A stretch of 64,000 nucleotides of DNA from Morganella morganii H1r (lineage in GTDB: Bacteria > Pseudomonadota > Gammaproteobacteria > Enterobacterales > Enterobacteriaceae). This document shows positions 37,781-46,667 of this stretch, one piece after another; position 1 is the first letter of the stretch, and each line of letters starts with the position of its first letter. Below the pieces are notes generated by a model. That model did no database searches. It saw only the letters and a list, made by a program, of their open reading frames with translations, and was not told the DNA's origin. A program made the translations under genes and the position numbers. Location of the stretch: NCBI RefSeq assembly GCF_000633515.1, contig NZ_AYMP01000029.1, positions 62,001 to 126,000 of the forward strand, written 5' to 3'.

Positions 37781-38625
37781 ATCATCACCCGCAATTATCA
37801 GTCAGCGGTCTCACATTCCGCTATCAGGACGATAATATCCTGAAAAACCTGACAATGGATTTCAGCGCACACCAGGTCACCGGGATTATCGGTGCCAATG
37901 GCTGCGGAAAATCCACCCTGTTTATGAACCTGTCCGGTATTCTGAAACCGCAGGACGGTCAGGTGAACTGGCGGGGTAATCCGCTGAAATACGACAAAAA
38001 ATCCCTGCTGGAATTGCGTCAGCATGTGGTGACCGTTTTTCAGGATCCGGATATGCAGATTTTCTATACGGATGTGGACAGTGATATCGCTTTCGCCCTG
38101 CGCAATCTCGGGGCGGAAGAGGATGAAATCAAACGCCGTACCGATGAGGCACTGCATCTGGTGGATGCGCTCGCCTTCCGCGACAAACCGGTGCAGCACC
38201 TGAGTTTCGGTCAGAAAAAACGTGTGGCAATTGCCGGGGCGCTGGTGATGCAGTCAGACTATCTGCTGCTCGATGAACCGACGGCGGGGCTGGATCCGGC
38301 CGGACGTCAGCAGATGATCGATCTGCTGGCCCGTATTGCCGCGGCCGGTAAACACATTGTGATTTCCAGCCATGACATTGATCTGATTTATCAGGTCTGT
38401 GATGGTATTTATGTGATGTCGCACGGCGAAGTGTGCGGCCACGGCACGCCGGAATCCGTTTTCCTGCAAAAAGAGATGATCACTGCCGCCGGGCTGGAAC
38501 AGCCGTGGCTGGTCAAACTCCACTGCGAAACCGGACTGCCGCTGTGCAAAACTGAACAGGCGCTGTTTGCACAATTGCAGCAGCAGACAACCCCCGCCGC
38601 CGGAACACACGAGGTAATGGCATGA
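37777..38625 (+). CDS. cbiO: CbiO, ECF transporter ATPase
   Basis: A 282-residue ABC ATPase. Walker A is GANGCGKST at residues 39-47, the signature is [15 protein letters not shown] and Walker B is [12 protein letters not shown]. It energises cobalt uptake through CbiMNQ. It overlaps cbiP by four bases. Confidence 0.96.
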   Translation: MNHHPQLSVSGLTFRYQDDNILKNLTMDFSAHQVTGIIGANGCGKSTLFMNLSGILKPQDGQVNWRGNPLKYDKKSLLELRQHVVTVFQDPDMQIFYTDVDSDIAFALRNLGAEEDEIKRRTDEALHLVDALAFRDKPVQHLSFGQKKRVAIAGALVMQSDYLLLDEPTAGLDPAGRQQMIDLLARIAAAGKHIVISSHDIDLIYQVCDGIYVMSHGEVCGHGTPESVFLQKEMITAAGLEQPWLVKLHCETGLPLCKTEQALFAQLQQQTTPAAGTHEVMA

Positions 38626-40157
38626 CATTTTCACTGATGATCCAGGGTACGGCTTCCGATGTCGGAAAAAGTGTATTAGTCGCCGGATTCTGCCGGATTT
38701 TTTCTCAGGACGGGTATCATTGTGCGCCGTTCAAATCACAGAATATGGCACTGAACTCGGGGATCACCCGTGACGGCAAAGAGATGGGCCGTGCTCAGAT
38801 CTTTCAGGCGGAAGCTGCCGGTACCGAACCGGATGTGCGCATGAACCCGGTTCTGCTCAAACCGACCTCTGACCGTAAATCCCAGGTTATTTTGATGGGA
38901 AAAGTCGCGCAGAATATGGATGCTGCGGAGTATCACCTCTACAAACCGCAGCTGAAAGCCATGATCCGCGATGTTTACAATGACCTGGCTTCTGAGCACG
39001 ATATCATTGTGCTGGAAGGCGCGGGCAGCCCGGCGGAGATCAATCTGCGCGACGGCGACATTGTGAATATGGGCATGGCGGAGATGATAGACGCGCCGGT
39101 GATCCTGGTAGCGGATATCGATCGCGGTGGTGTGTTCGCCTCCATTTACGGCACACTCGCCCTGCTGACAGACGACGAACGCGCCCGTGTGATCGGCGTG
39201 ATCATCAATAAATTCCGCGGTGATGTCGCCCTGCTGATGCCGGGCATAAAACAAATCGAAGATCTGACCGGCGTACCGGTGCTCGGCGTGCTGCCGTGGC
39301 TGGATGTGGATCTGGAAGATGAGGACGGTGTCGCGTTACAGGTCGGCAAATATGACGGCAAAACCGAAGAAGTGCTGGATATTGTGGTGGTTCAGCTGCC
39401 GCACATTGCCAACTTTACCGATTTCAATGCCCTTGCCGCCCAGCCGGATGTCCGTCTGCGTTATGAATCCGATCCGCTGCTGGTTGGTGAGCCGGATCTG
39501 CTGATTATCCCCGGCAGCAAAAATACCCTCGGTGACCTGCTGTGGCTGCGCCAGAAAGGAATGGATAAAGCCATTCTCACCCGCCATGCACAGGGCACAC
39601 CGGTTGCCGGGATCTGCGGCGGCTATCAGATCCTCGGCAAACATATTTATGATGATGTCGAATCCGGATTATCCGATCTGCCGGGACTGGGACTGCTCGA
39701 TATCACCACCCGCTTCTCACCGGAAAAAAATACCACCCAAACCGCCGGAACCGTGTGCGGCGCACTGCCGGGGATCTGGTCTGCCTGTCAGGGTGAACCG
39801 ATCAGCGGTTACGAGATCCACATGGGTGTGTCCGAAACCGGTGCGGATGCCATCCCGTTTGCACAGATGCATGAGAAAAACCGCGAGCCGTGCAACCATG
39901 CTGACGGCGCGGTCAGCCCGGACGGCAGTGTGATGGGCTCTTATCTGCACGGTATTTTTGACCGCAACAATTTCACCCGTCCGCTGCTTAATCAGCTGCG
40001 GGAAAAGAAAGGGCTGGAGCCGCTGCCGGAAAGCATCTTTGACTATGCATTGCACAAAGAGCAGCAGTTTAATATTCTGGCGCAGCAGATGCGGGAACAC
40101 CTCAATATTGATGAAATCTGCCGTCTGATGTATGCACACAAGGAGAAAACAGCATGA
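38622..40157 (+). CDS. cbiP: CbiP, cobyric acid synthase
   Basis: Amidates side chains b, d, e and g of adenosylcobyrinate a,c-diamide. The 511-residue protein has a P-loop-like dethiobiotin synthetase-type domain ([16 protein letters not shown] near the N-terminus, [11 protein letters not shown]) and a C-terminal glutamine amidotransferase domain with Cys332 in [10 protein letters not shown]. It overlaps cobU by four bases. Confidence 0.97.
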   Translation: MTFSLMIQGTASDVGKSVLVAGFCRIFSQDGYHCAPFKSQNMALNSGITRDGKEMGRAQIFQAEAAGTEPDVRMNPVLLKPTSDRKSQVILMGKVAQNMDAAEYHLYKPQLKAMIRDVYNDLASEHDIIVLEGAGSPAEINLRDGDIVNMGMAEMIDAPVILVADIDRGGVFASIYGTLALLTDDERARVIGVIINKFRGDVALLMPGIKQIEDLTGVPVLGVLPWLDVDLEDEDGVALQVGKYDGKTEEVLDIVVVQLPHIANFTDFNALAAQPDVRLRYESDPLLVGEPDLLIIPGSKNTLGDLLWLRQKGMDKAILTRHAQGTPVAGICGGYQILGKHIYDDVESGLSDLPGLGLLDITTRFSPEKNTTQTAGTVCGALPGIWSACQGEPISGYEIHMGVSETGADAIPFAQMHEKNREPCNHADGAVSPDGSVMGSYLHGIFDRNNFTRPLLNQLREKKGLEPLPESIFDYALHKEQQFNILAQQMREHLNIDEICRLMYAHKEKTA

Positions 40158-40699
40158 TTTTAATCACCGGCGGAGCCAGGAGCGGTAAAAGCAGTTTTGC
40201 CGAAGAACTGGTGGATAACCGCTGTCACAGTGCGCTCTATATCGCCACGTCCGTTATCACGGATGATGAAATGGCCGCCCGCGTGGCGCGACATCAGGCT
40301 GATCGTCCGCAGCACTGGCGCACCAGGGAAGGTTTTAAAAACATTGCTCATGCTATCCGCTATGAACGCAAACCCGGCGAGGGGGTGATGCTGGAATGTA
40401 TCACCACGCTGATTGCCAATCTGCTTTATGATGCCTCGGGCGGTGCGGACCCGGACACGCTGGATTATGCAAAACTGGAGATCGGCATCAACAGCGAAAT
40501 CGACCATATTATTGATGCCTGCAAAGAGAGTGAATGCCCGGTGTATATCGTCACCAACGAACTGGGAATGAGCATCACACCGGAAAACCGGCTGGCACGC
40601 CATTTTGTCGATATCGCCGGGCGTATTAACCAAAAACTCGCCCGTCAGGCCGAACAGGTCTGGCTGGTGGTCTCCGGGATCGGAGTTCAGATCAAATGA
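40154..40699 (+). CDS. cobU: CobU, adenosylcobinamide kinase / guanylyltransferase
   Basis: A 181-residue bifunctional enzyme that phosphorylates adenosylcobinamide and activates it with GTP. The P-loop is GGARSGKS at residues 6-13, and [10 protein letters not shown] carries the His expected to take the [30 protein letters not shown] is typical of the C-terminal half. It overlaps cobS by four bases. Confidence 0.97.
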   Translation: MILITGGARSGKSSFAEELVDNRCHSALYIATSVITDDEMAARVARHQADRPQHWRTREGFKNIAHAIRYERKPGEGVMLECITTLIANLLYDASGGADPDTLDYAKLEIGINSEIDHIIDACKESECPVYIVTNELGMSITPENRLARHFVDIAGRINQKLARQAEQVWLVVSGIGVQIK

Positions 40700-41463
40700 A
40701 CCTGAAATACCTGTGGGCGACACTCCAGTTTATTACCCGTATTCCGGTGCCGCAGCGCTGGAGTGAAGGTACGGAGTTTCAGCAGTACGGCCGCGGTGTG
40801 CCGTTTTTTCCGGTGGTCGGACTGATTGCCGGGATCATTGCAACACTGCTGACGGTGTGGATTGCGCAGGCGACTCACAGTCCGCTGATCGCCGCGCTGG
40901 CCTATGTACTGGCACTGATCCTGATCACCGGCGGTTTTCACCTCGATGGCCTGGCAGATACCTGTGATGGTATTTTCTCCGCCCGCAAACGCGAAAGAAT
41001 GCTGGAGATCATGCGCGACAGCCGCATCGGTACACATGGCTGTCTGGCACTGATTTTTGCCCTGATGGCGAAATCCGCTGCCGCGTATGAGCTTCTCGCC
41101 TCCTCTTCCCTTTCCCTGACCGCCGCTGCCGGATTGCTGATTTGCGCCCCGGTCGCAGGCCGCACCTGTATGTCACTGGTGATGTACAACCAGCGCTACG
41201 CCCGTGAAGGGGAAGGCATGGGCAATATTTATATCGGCCGTATCACTCTGCACCGGTTTGTCATCACTCTCGCCACCGGCGCGGTGATTGTCACGGTTGC
41301 AGGCGGAATGAAAGCCCTCGGCGCACTGATTATCACCGCCTTTATTATTTACGGGCTGGGGCGTTATTTCCGCCACCACCTCGGCGGACAAACCGGGGAC
41401 ACACTTGGTGCCGCTGAAGAGTGCGGGGAAATTATCTTCCTGCTCGCGCTGTTCTGGGTGTAA
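40696..41463 (+). CDS. cobS: CobS, adenosylcobalamin-5'-phosphate synthase
   Basis: A 255-residue membrane protein joining adenosyl-GDP-cobinamide to alpha-ribazole phosphate. The CDP-alcohol-transferase-like acidic motif is GGFHLDGLADTCDGIF, followed by IMRDSRIGTHG. About five or six hydrophobic segments are seen. The cobC ATG follows four bases after the stop. Confidence 0.96.
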   Translation: MNLKYLWATLQFITRIPVPQRWSEGTEFQQYGRGVPFFPVVGLIAGIIATLLTVWIAQATHSPLIAALAYVLALILITGGFHLDGLADTCDGIFSARKRERMLEIMRDSRIGTHGCLALIFALMAKSAAAYELLASSSLSLTAAAGLLICAPVAGRTCMSLVMYNQRYAREGEGMGNIYIGRITLHRFVITLATGAVIVTVAGGMKALGALIITAFIIYGLGRYFRHHLGGQTGDTLGAAEECGEIIFLLALFWV

Positions 41464-41467
41464 GCGG

Positions 41468-42094
41468 ATGAGTATCAGCCGCTTTATTCTTGTCCGCCAC
41501 GGGGAAACCGCCGGGAACAAAGACGGCTTGTTCTACGGCAGCACCGATTTGCCGCTGACGGAACACGGCCACCGCCAGGCAGCCGCAGTGGCCGCTTATC
41601 TGCATGATATTCATATAGATACTATACTGATCAGTGAATTACAGCGGGCAAGACAGACAGCGGAATACATCCGCGCCCCGGAAAATCATCACTATCACTG
41701 CGACCCGCGCCTCAATGAGATGCACTTCGGCGAGTGGGAAATGCAGCATTACCGTGAGATTGCCGCCCGTTTCCCGGCGGACTGGGAGACCTGGATGAAT
41801 GACTGGCTGCATGCCGCGCCGACCGGCGGCGAGCCGTTCCCGCAGTTTGCGGCGAGGGTTCAGGCGCTGGCGGATGAACTGCGCCGGGAGGCATCAGACA
41901 CCCCGGCAACCCGGCTGATTGTCGCCCACAAGGGCGTGCTCGGGCTTATCATCACCCGCTGGTTCGGCCTGCCCGCAGAGGCCATGTGGCAATTCCCCTG
42001 TGAACAGGACAGTTACAGTGTGGCGGAATGCCGCGACGGATTTATGACGTTAGCTGTGTTTAACGGGCGATCACGTTTTACGCCTGTTGTTTGA
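41468..42094 (+). CDS. cobC: CobC, alpha-ribazole phosphatase (histidine phosphatase family)
   Basis: Removes the phosphate in the last step of cobalamin assembly. The 208-residue phosphoglycerate-mutase-like protein has the catalytic RHGET (LVRHGETAGNK, residues 9-19) and a second His in VAHKGVLG. A longer in-frame start at 41405 lies within cobS; the ATG at 41468, five bases after the cobS stop, fits the family. In Salmonella cobC is unlinked to cobUST, so its position between cobS and cobT is a local rearrangement. Confidence 0.93.
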   Translation: MSISRFILVRHGETAGNKDGLFYGSTDLPLTEHGHRQAAAVAAYLHDIHIDTILISELQRARQTAEYIRAPENHHYHCDPRLNEMHFGEWEMQHYREIAARFPADWETWMNDWLHAAPTGGEPFPQFAARVQALADELRREASDTPATRLIVAHKGVLGLIITRWFGLPAEAMWQFPCEQDSYSVAECRDGFMTLAVFNGRSRFTPVV

Positions 42095-42124
42095 TTATAA
42101 AAACAGAATGTGAGCATAAAAACA

Positions 42125-43186
42125 ATGACAACACTGAAAGACCTGATCCGCGCGATCCCGCCTCTGAATCACGCGGCCATGCAGGCGGCAGAGCAGCATA
42201 TCAACGGGTTGGCCAAGCCGCCGCGCAGTCTCGGCCGCCTGGAAGATCTGGCGGTGCATCTTGCCGGCATGCCGGGGATTGACCATCCGGATAATCTGCC
42301 GAAAGAAATTATTGTAATGTGTGCGGATCACGGCGTATTTGCAGAAGGTGTCGCCGTTACCCCGCAGGAAGTCACTGCTATCCAGGCGCGCAATATCCAG
42401 AAACAGCTGACCGGTGTCTGCGCGGTTGCCCGCAGCAGCGGCACCAGCGTACTGCCGGTGGATATCGGCATTGACTGCGATCCGATCGATAACATGATTT
42501 CCCTGAAACTGGCACGCGGCTGCGGCAATATCGCCAAAGGCCCGGCAATGTCTTATGCCGATGCAGAGCATCTGCTGGTTGCCAGTGCAGAGCTGGTAAA
42601 ACAGCGGGTTGCCGCCGGGATCCGCGTTGTCGGCACCGGGGAACTGGGGATCGCCAATACCACCCCGGCGTCTGCGATGATCAGCGTCCTGTGCGGGCTT
42701 GATCCGCATGATACCGTCGGTATCGGCGCCAATCTGCCGCTGGATCGCGTCTCGCACAAAGAAGCGATCGTCAGACAGGCTATCGCGGTGAACAAGCCGG
42801 ATCCTGCAGATGCTATTGATGTGCTTGCCAAAGTCGGCGGGTATGATCTGACCGGCATGACCGGTGTGATTCTGGGTGCCGCCGTCTGCGGTATTCCTGT
42901 CGTGCTCGACGGCTTTTTATCTTACGCCTGCGCCATCGCGGCCTGCCGTCTGGCGCCTGCTGTCCGGGACTATCTGATCCCGTCCCACTTTTCTGCCGAG
43001 AAAGGCGCGGGTATCGCGCTTGAACAGCTCGGTCTGAAACCTTTCTTATATTTGGATCTCCGGCTGGGTGAAGGCAGCGGTGCGGCATTAGCCATGTCCG
43101 TTATTAATGCCGCATGCAGCATGTATTGTCATATGGGGCATCAGGCCGGGAGTGGTTTCACTCTGCCGCCATCCCCCACCCGGTAA
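42125..43186 (+). CDS. cobT: CobT, nicotinate-nucleotide:dimethylbenzimidazole phosphoribosyltransferase
   Basis: Makes alpha-ribazole phosphate, the lower ligand precursor. The 353-residue protein shows PPRSLGRLEDLAVHLAGM, MCADHGVFAEGVAVTP, GELGIANTTPASAM, IGIGANLP-like (GIGANLPLDR) and the catalytic-Glu block LGEGSGAALAM. A GTG in the same frame at 42110 is an alternative start; I prefer the ATG because the family begins about there, but the ribosome site is weak for both. It is the last biosynthetic gene of the operon. Confidence 0.93.
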   Translation: MTTLKDLIRAIPPLNHAAMQAAEQHINGLAKPPRSLGRLEDLAVHLAGMPGIDHPDNLPKEIIVMCADHGVFAEGVAVTPQEVTAIQARNIQKQLTGVCAVARSSGTSVLPVDIGIDCDPIDNMISLKLARGCGNIAKGPAMSYADAEHLLVASAELVKQRVAAGIRVVGTGELGIANTTPASAMISVLCGLDPHDTVGIGANLPLDRVSHKEAIVRQAIAVNKPDPADAIDVLAKVGGYDLTGMTGVILGAAVCGIPVVLDGFLSYACAIAACRLAPAVRDYLIPSHFSAEKGAGIALEQLGLKPFLYLDLRLGEGSGAALAMSVINAACSMYCHMGHQAGSGFTLPPSPTR

Positions 43187-43217
43187 AATGGATTATATTT
43201 TTAGGGAGTAAAACGCC

Positions 43218-44129
43218 ATGCGAAAGAAGATCCCGAAAACGGATTTACTGATCACCTTCGAAGCTGTTGCACAGTATGAGAGCTACACCCGGGCAGCGGA
43301 AGAGTTATCACTGACCCAGAGCGCGGTTTTCCGTCAGATAGCCGCGCTGGAAGAATTTCTGAATGTGTCGCTGTTTCATCATGTCCGCAAACGCATTTTC
43401 CTCAGTGATGCCGGAAAACATTACCTCGGACTGGTGCATGACACGCTGGATAAGCTGGAGAAAGACACCCGGGATATTATGTCCTGGCAGTCATCACAGC
43501 AGCTGTTTGAACTGGCGGTAACGCCGACCTTCAGTACACACTGGCTGATCCCGAACTTACAAAGCTTCCGGGAGAAACACCCGGAAATCGCATTAAGTAT
43601 CAGCGCATTAACCACCCCGGCAGACTTTACCAGCCTGAAATACGATGCGGCGATCATGCGTGAGGATTTCTGTAATCCGTGGCCGGATTTTGAATATCTG
43701 TTTGAGGAAGAGCTGGTACCGGTCTGCAGCCGCATGCTGTGGCGGGATGACAGTATCAAACTCACCACCAGCCAGGTGCTGGAAGAGTTTACCCTGCTGC
43801 ATCAGACCACCCGCCTCGATGCCTGGAGTGACTGGTTCCAGCTCTCCGGCATTCACAATCCGAAAACCCGGGTCGGCCCGCGCTTTGATCTGCTTTCGAT
43901 GCTGATCTCCGCTATCCGCTCAAATCTCGGCGTGGCATTACTGCCGCGTTTTGCTATCCAGAAAGATCTGGAAAACGGCGATCTGGTGATCCCGTGCGAC
44001 CTGCCGATGAGTACCGGTAACCGCTTTGTCCTTACTTATAAAGAGGACAAAAAAGGATCACTCAATCTGCGGAAATTCAGTGACTGGATCCATGAGAAAT
44101 CACGGGAAAAAGAACTGATTTTGTCTTAA
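43218..44129 (+). CDS. LysR-type transcriptional regulator (GcvA-like)
   Basis: A 303-residue LysR-family regulator. The N-terminal winged helix spans about residues 5-65 (FEAVAQYESYTRAAEELSLTQ, then SAVFRQIAALEEFL), followed by a periplasmic-binding-protein-like effector domain. AGGGAG lies upstream of the ATG. It begins 31 bases after cobT on the same strand, so read-through from the cobalamin operon is likely, and a terminator follows it. Its target is unknown; control of the cobalamin genes or of the glutamate pathway would be natural guesses but nothing in the sequence proves it. Confidence 0.9.
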   Translation: MRKKIPKTDLLITFEAVAQYESYTRAAEELSLTQSAVFRQIAALEEFLNVSLFHHVRKRIFLSDAGKHYLGLVHDTLDKLEKDTRDIMSWQSSQQLFELAVTPTFSTHWLIPNLQSFREKHPEIALSISALTTPADFTSLKYDAAIMREDFCNPWPDFEYLFEEELVPVCSRMLWRDDSIKLTTSQVLEEFTLLHQTTRLDAWSDWFQLSGIHNPKTRVGPRFDLLSMLISAIRSNLGVALLPRFAIQKDLENGDLVIPCDLPMSTGNRFVLTYKEDKKGSLNLRKFSDWIHEKSREKELILS

Positions 44130-44134
44130 TCAAT

Positions 44135-44167
44135 ACGTCCTCTGCTGATACAGAGGGCGTGCTTTTT
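44135..44167 (+). terminator. Terminator of the cbi/cob-LysR transcript
   Basis: Stem ACGTCCTCTG (44135-44144) with CAGAGGGCGT (44151-44160), one G-T pair, six-base loop, followed by GCTTTTTG. It ends the rightward unit a few bases after the LysR stop. Confidence 0.82.
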
Positions 44168-44403
44168 GTTGTCTGCATTATCCGGATAACAATACGTCAC
44201 CTCTGTTTTTTAATATAAAAATATAATATCAAAATAAATATAAATACTTCACAAAAAGATATATTTGAACCCGTCATATATCGCCTGCTATATTACCCGC
44301 GCAGATAAATTATGTACAAGCCTGTTTTTATCATTATTTATTTCATTGCCAAACTGACAATCTGATATACTTATCTCATATCACATTATTTTACGAGGCA
44401 AAC

Positions 44404-44649
44404 ATGAAAGTCAGCATAAACAATTTTAATCAAAACATCATTTCAATGATAAAAAATCCGGATTTATCAGAAGGTGAGGATATCCTTATTTATGATGATA
44501 ATAATGAGTTAGCGGGTGTCATAATCCAACCCAAACTTTATCAGTTTATCATTAATAAGATAAACGAAATTGAAGATGCTGAAGATAGTGCTGTCAGTTA
44601 CAGCCATGATTCAGACACCATATCACTGGATGATCTATTAAAGGAATAA
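44404..44649 (+). CDS. Phd/YefM-like antitoxin
   Basis: An 81-residue acidic protein. The first 50 residues resemble the DNA-binding fold of Phd/YefM antitoxins (KVSINNFNQNII..., ELAGVIIQPKLYQFII), and the tail SDTISLDDLLKE is like the toxin-binding tail of antitoxins of RelE toxins. It is the first of three small genes and lies in an AT-rich segment unlike the cob genes. ACGAGG precedes the ATG. It probably neutralises the RelE-like toxin encoded 150 bases downstream and represses the operon; both points are inference. Confidence 0.75.
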   Translation: MKVSINNFNQNIISMIKNPDLSEGEDILIYDDNNELAGVIIQPKLYQFIINKINEIEDAEDSAVSYSHDSDTISLDDLLKE

Positions 44650-44651
44650 CA

Positions 44652-44801
44652 ATGGATAACCCTGAGTTTACGGATGAACGCAACGACAACGAAATTGATA
44701 AAAAACTGGCAGAGCAGGCCGAAATGGAAAGGCTGAGTTTTACCAGACAAAGTATCAAAAATTTTAAAACGCTGGAGCAGTTATTAGAGGAGAATAAATA
44801 A
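44652..44801 (+). CDS. Small 49-residue protein between antitoxin and toxin genes
   Basis: A very short frame, MDNPEFTDERND... ending QLLEENK. It is highly charged and predicted helical, with FTRQSIKNFKTLEQLLEE resembling a toxin-binding helix. The ATG is two bases after the stop of the Phd-like gene, and its stop TAA shares one base with the ATG of the RelE-like gene (TAATG). This tight coupling on both sides argues that it is real. It may be a second antitoxin component. I know no family for it. Confidence 0.6.
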   Translation: MDNPEFTDERNDNEIDKKLAEQAEMERLSFTRQSIKNFKTLEQLLEENK

Positions 44802-45058
44802 TGTATAACGTTAAATTCTCCCCGAAAGCTGAAAAAGAATTAAAAAAACTGGATAATGTATACCGGAAGCGGCTGTTAAACAAATTAGTTCTTTTAAAAG
44901 AGAGTCCGCGTTCAGGACCTAATATAAAATCAATGCAGGGAACAACTAACCGCTATCGTTACCGGATGGGAGATATCCGTGCCATATATGATATTATTGA
45001 TGATGAACTTGTTGTTTTAATAGTAAAAGTTGGCTGGCGCGGCGATATTTATGATTAA
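44801..45058 (+). CDS. RelE/ParE-family toxin
   Basis: An 85-residue basic protein of the RelE/ParE fold: YNVKFSPKAEKELKKLDNVYRKRLLNKL, GPNIKSMQGTTNRYRYRMGDIRAIYDI and the C-terminal VGWRGDIYD (in segments at residues 2-29, 45-71 and 77-85). RYRMGDIRAIY with two Arg residues and the YR pattern agrees with RelE-type mRNA interferases. It is coupled to the 49-residue gene and followed by a strong terminator. Confidence 0.85.
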   Translation: MYNVKFSPKAEKELKKLDNVYRKRLLNKLVLLKESPRSGPNIKSMQGTTNRYRYRMGDIRAIYDIIDDELVVLIVKVGWRGDIYD

Positions 45059-45076
45059 CCGGAATCTTATTTTGTG

Positions 45077-45110
45077 AAGACGTGATACCAAACAGTATCA
45101 CGTCTTTATT
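45077..45110 (+). terminator. Terminator of the toxin-antitoxin cassette
   Basis: Perfect 12-bp stem AAGACGTGATAC (45077-45088) with GTATCACGTCTT (45095-45106), loop CAAACA, then TATT. It lies between the convergent relE-like and loiP-like genes and may serve both. Confidence 0.8.
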
Positions 45111-45121
45111 ATGAGGAATAA

Positions 45122-45874
45122 TTACTTTTTATCTTCCGCGATACGCTTACGGATATTCTCTGCGCGCTCTGTGGTCGGCGGGTGAGAATCAAACATGCTG
45201 TTCTGCCCTTTATCCATTTTCGCGAGTTTTTCAAAACTGGTCGCCAGACCTTCAGTGGAAATGCCGCGTTTTTTCAGCAAATCATAAGAGTAATTGTCGG
45301 CCTCCGTTTCCTGATGCTGAGAGAACTGGGCATTCACCAGTTTTACCCCCATATCAGCAAACTGAGAATTACTCAGCTGGGATGCAATACCGCCCGCTGA
45401 ACCTGCTGCGGTTTTTGCCGCCACGGCAGCATAAGCCACCTGCATGGCTTTCTTAGTATGGCCGAGACCGACATGTCCTAATTCATGCCCGAGAACACCT
45501 TCGATTTCATTGTCATTCATCATGTCCATCAGGCCGCTGTAAACACGGACACAGCCGTTCGCCATCGCCCAGGCATTCGGCTCATTGGTCATATACACTT
45601 TGTAATTCACTTTGGTGCCGTTAACGTCAGAGCCCAATGATTTGGCAATTTTATTCATACGGGCAGTATACTGGCTTGATGCCGGTGCGACCTGGTTTTG
45701 GGCATCCATCTCTTTACAGGCGCCGTCAGTCAGTTTCACCATATCCGCATCGGTCAGGGTTGCGGCCTGAAATAACTGACCACCGGACTGTGCCAGCGAG
45801 TCGTAATTCATATTCTGGCAACCGGCCAGAACAACAGCAGATACCGCGAGAGCAGAGAGTGTCTTTAATTTCAT
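45122..45874 (-). CDS. LoiP/YggG-like M48 metalloprotease lipoprotein
   Basis: A 250-residue lipoprotein: the signal sequence ends in the lipobox VLAGC (Cys19). The M48 zinc site is HELGH at residues 130-134 (GVLGHELGHVGLGHT) with the downstream Glu in QHQETEADNYS. The architecture matches E. coli LoiP, an outer-membrane-attached protease involved in envelope protein quality control. It is distinct from the membrane-anchored M48 protein at 7294. It is convergent with the toxin gene. Confidence 0.9.
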   Translation of the reverse strand: MKLKTLSALAVSAVVLAGCQNMNYDSLAQSGGQLFQAATLTDADMVKLTDGACKEMDAQNQVAPASSQYTARMNKIAKSLGSDVNGTKVNYKVYMTNEPNAWAMANGCVRVYSGLMDMMNDNEIEGVLGHELGHVGLGHTKKAMQVAYAAVAAKTAAGSAGGIASQLSNSQFADMGVKLVNAQFSQHQETEADNYSYDLLKKRGISTEGLATSFEKLAKMDKGQNSMFDSHPPTTERAENIRKRIAEDKK

Positions 45875-45987
45875 TATATTCGTTTCCGTTTTTTACAGGG
45901 TATATCTCCTGCCTTTGAAAATATCAATACAGGTTTATCCGGCACCAGCAGTCTATTCTGAAAAACAGCCATAACACTGCCGTACCG

Positions 45988-46021
45988 GCAAAAAAAATCG
46001 CCCCGTATCAACGGAGCGATT
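45988..46021 (-). terminator. Terminator of the btuR transcript
   Basis: Stem AATCGCCCCG (45996-46005) with CGGAGCGATT (46012-46021), one mismatch. The A-run at 45990-45997 gives a U-run for the leftward transcript. It ends the fumarase-btuR unit. Confidence 0.8.
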
Positions 46022-46050
46022 GTAATGACAAACTGTATTTACGGGATGAA

Positions 46051-46641
46051 TTACCAGTCGATACCTTTCTGTGCCTGAATGCCGCTGTCAAATGCGTGTT
46101 TAACCGGACGCAGTTCACTGACGGTGTCTGCCAGATCTGTGATATCCCGGTGACATCCCCGGCCGGTAATAATCACGCTCTGGTTTTCAGGGCGGTTTTT
46201 CAGGTAACTGATAATCTCATCCAGGTCGATATAACCGTAGCGCACCATATAAGTCAGTTCGTCCAGCACCACAAGGTCATAAGACGGATCCTGTAACATT
46301 GCTTTACCGAACTGCCATACTTCCTGTGCCGCTTTGGTGTCGCCTTCTTTATCCTGCGTGTTCCAGGTAAAACCGGTGGCCATAATATGAAATTCAACCC
46401 CCAGTTTTTCCAGCACATTGCGCTCGCCGCACTCCCACTGGCCTTTGATAAACTGCACCACGCCCACTTTCATACCGTGTCCGGCGGCGCGTGTCGCGGT
46501 ACCAAAGGCCGCTGTGGATTTCCCTTTCCCGTTACCGGTGAAGACCATCAGGACCCCGCCGGTCTTCTGAGCCGCGGCAACGCGCCCGTCGACATGCTCT
46601 TTCAGTTTCTGTTGCCGTTGTTGATAACGTTCGTCGCTCAT
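46051..46641 (-). CDS. btuR: BtuR/CobO, corrinoid adenosyltransferase
   Basis: Adenosylates cob(I)yrinic acid a,c-diamide and other corrinoids. The 196-residue protein has the P-loop GNGKGKST at residues 36-43, VVQFIKGQWECGERN, LVVLDELTYMVRYGYID and ITGRGCHRDI, and ends QKGIDW like E. coli BtuR. TGAGGAG lies five bases before the ATG. It lies 26 bases after the fumarase gene on the same strand, so the two are probably co-transcribed. It supplies a biosynthetic step missing from the main cbi/cob operon and duplicates the adenosylation activity of EutT. Confidence 0.96.
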   Translation of the reverse strand: MSDERYQQRQQKLKEHVDGRVAAAQKTGGVLMVFTGNGKGKSTAAFGTATRAAGHGMKVGVVQFIKGQWECGERNVLEKLGVEFHIMATGFTWNTQDKEGDTKAAQEVWQFGKAMLQDPSYDLVVLDELTYMVRYGYIDLDEIISYLKNRPENQSVIITGRGCHRDITDLADTVSELRPVKHAFDSGIQAQKGIDW

Positions 46642-46667
46642 GCAAACTCCTCAGGGAAAGTGTTGGC

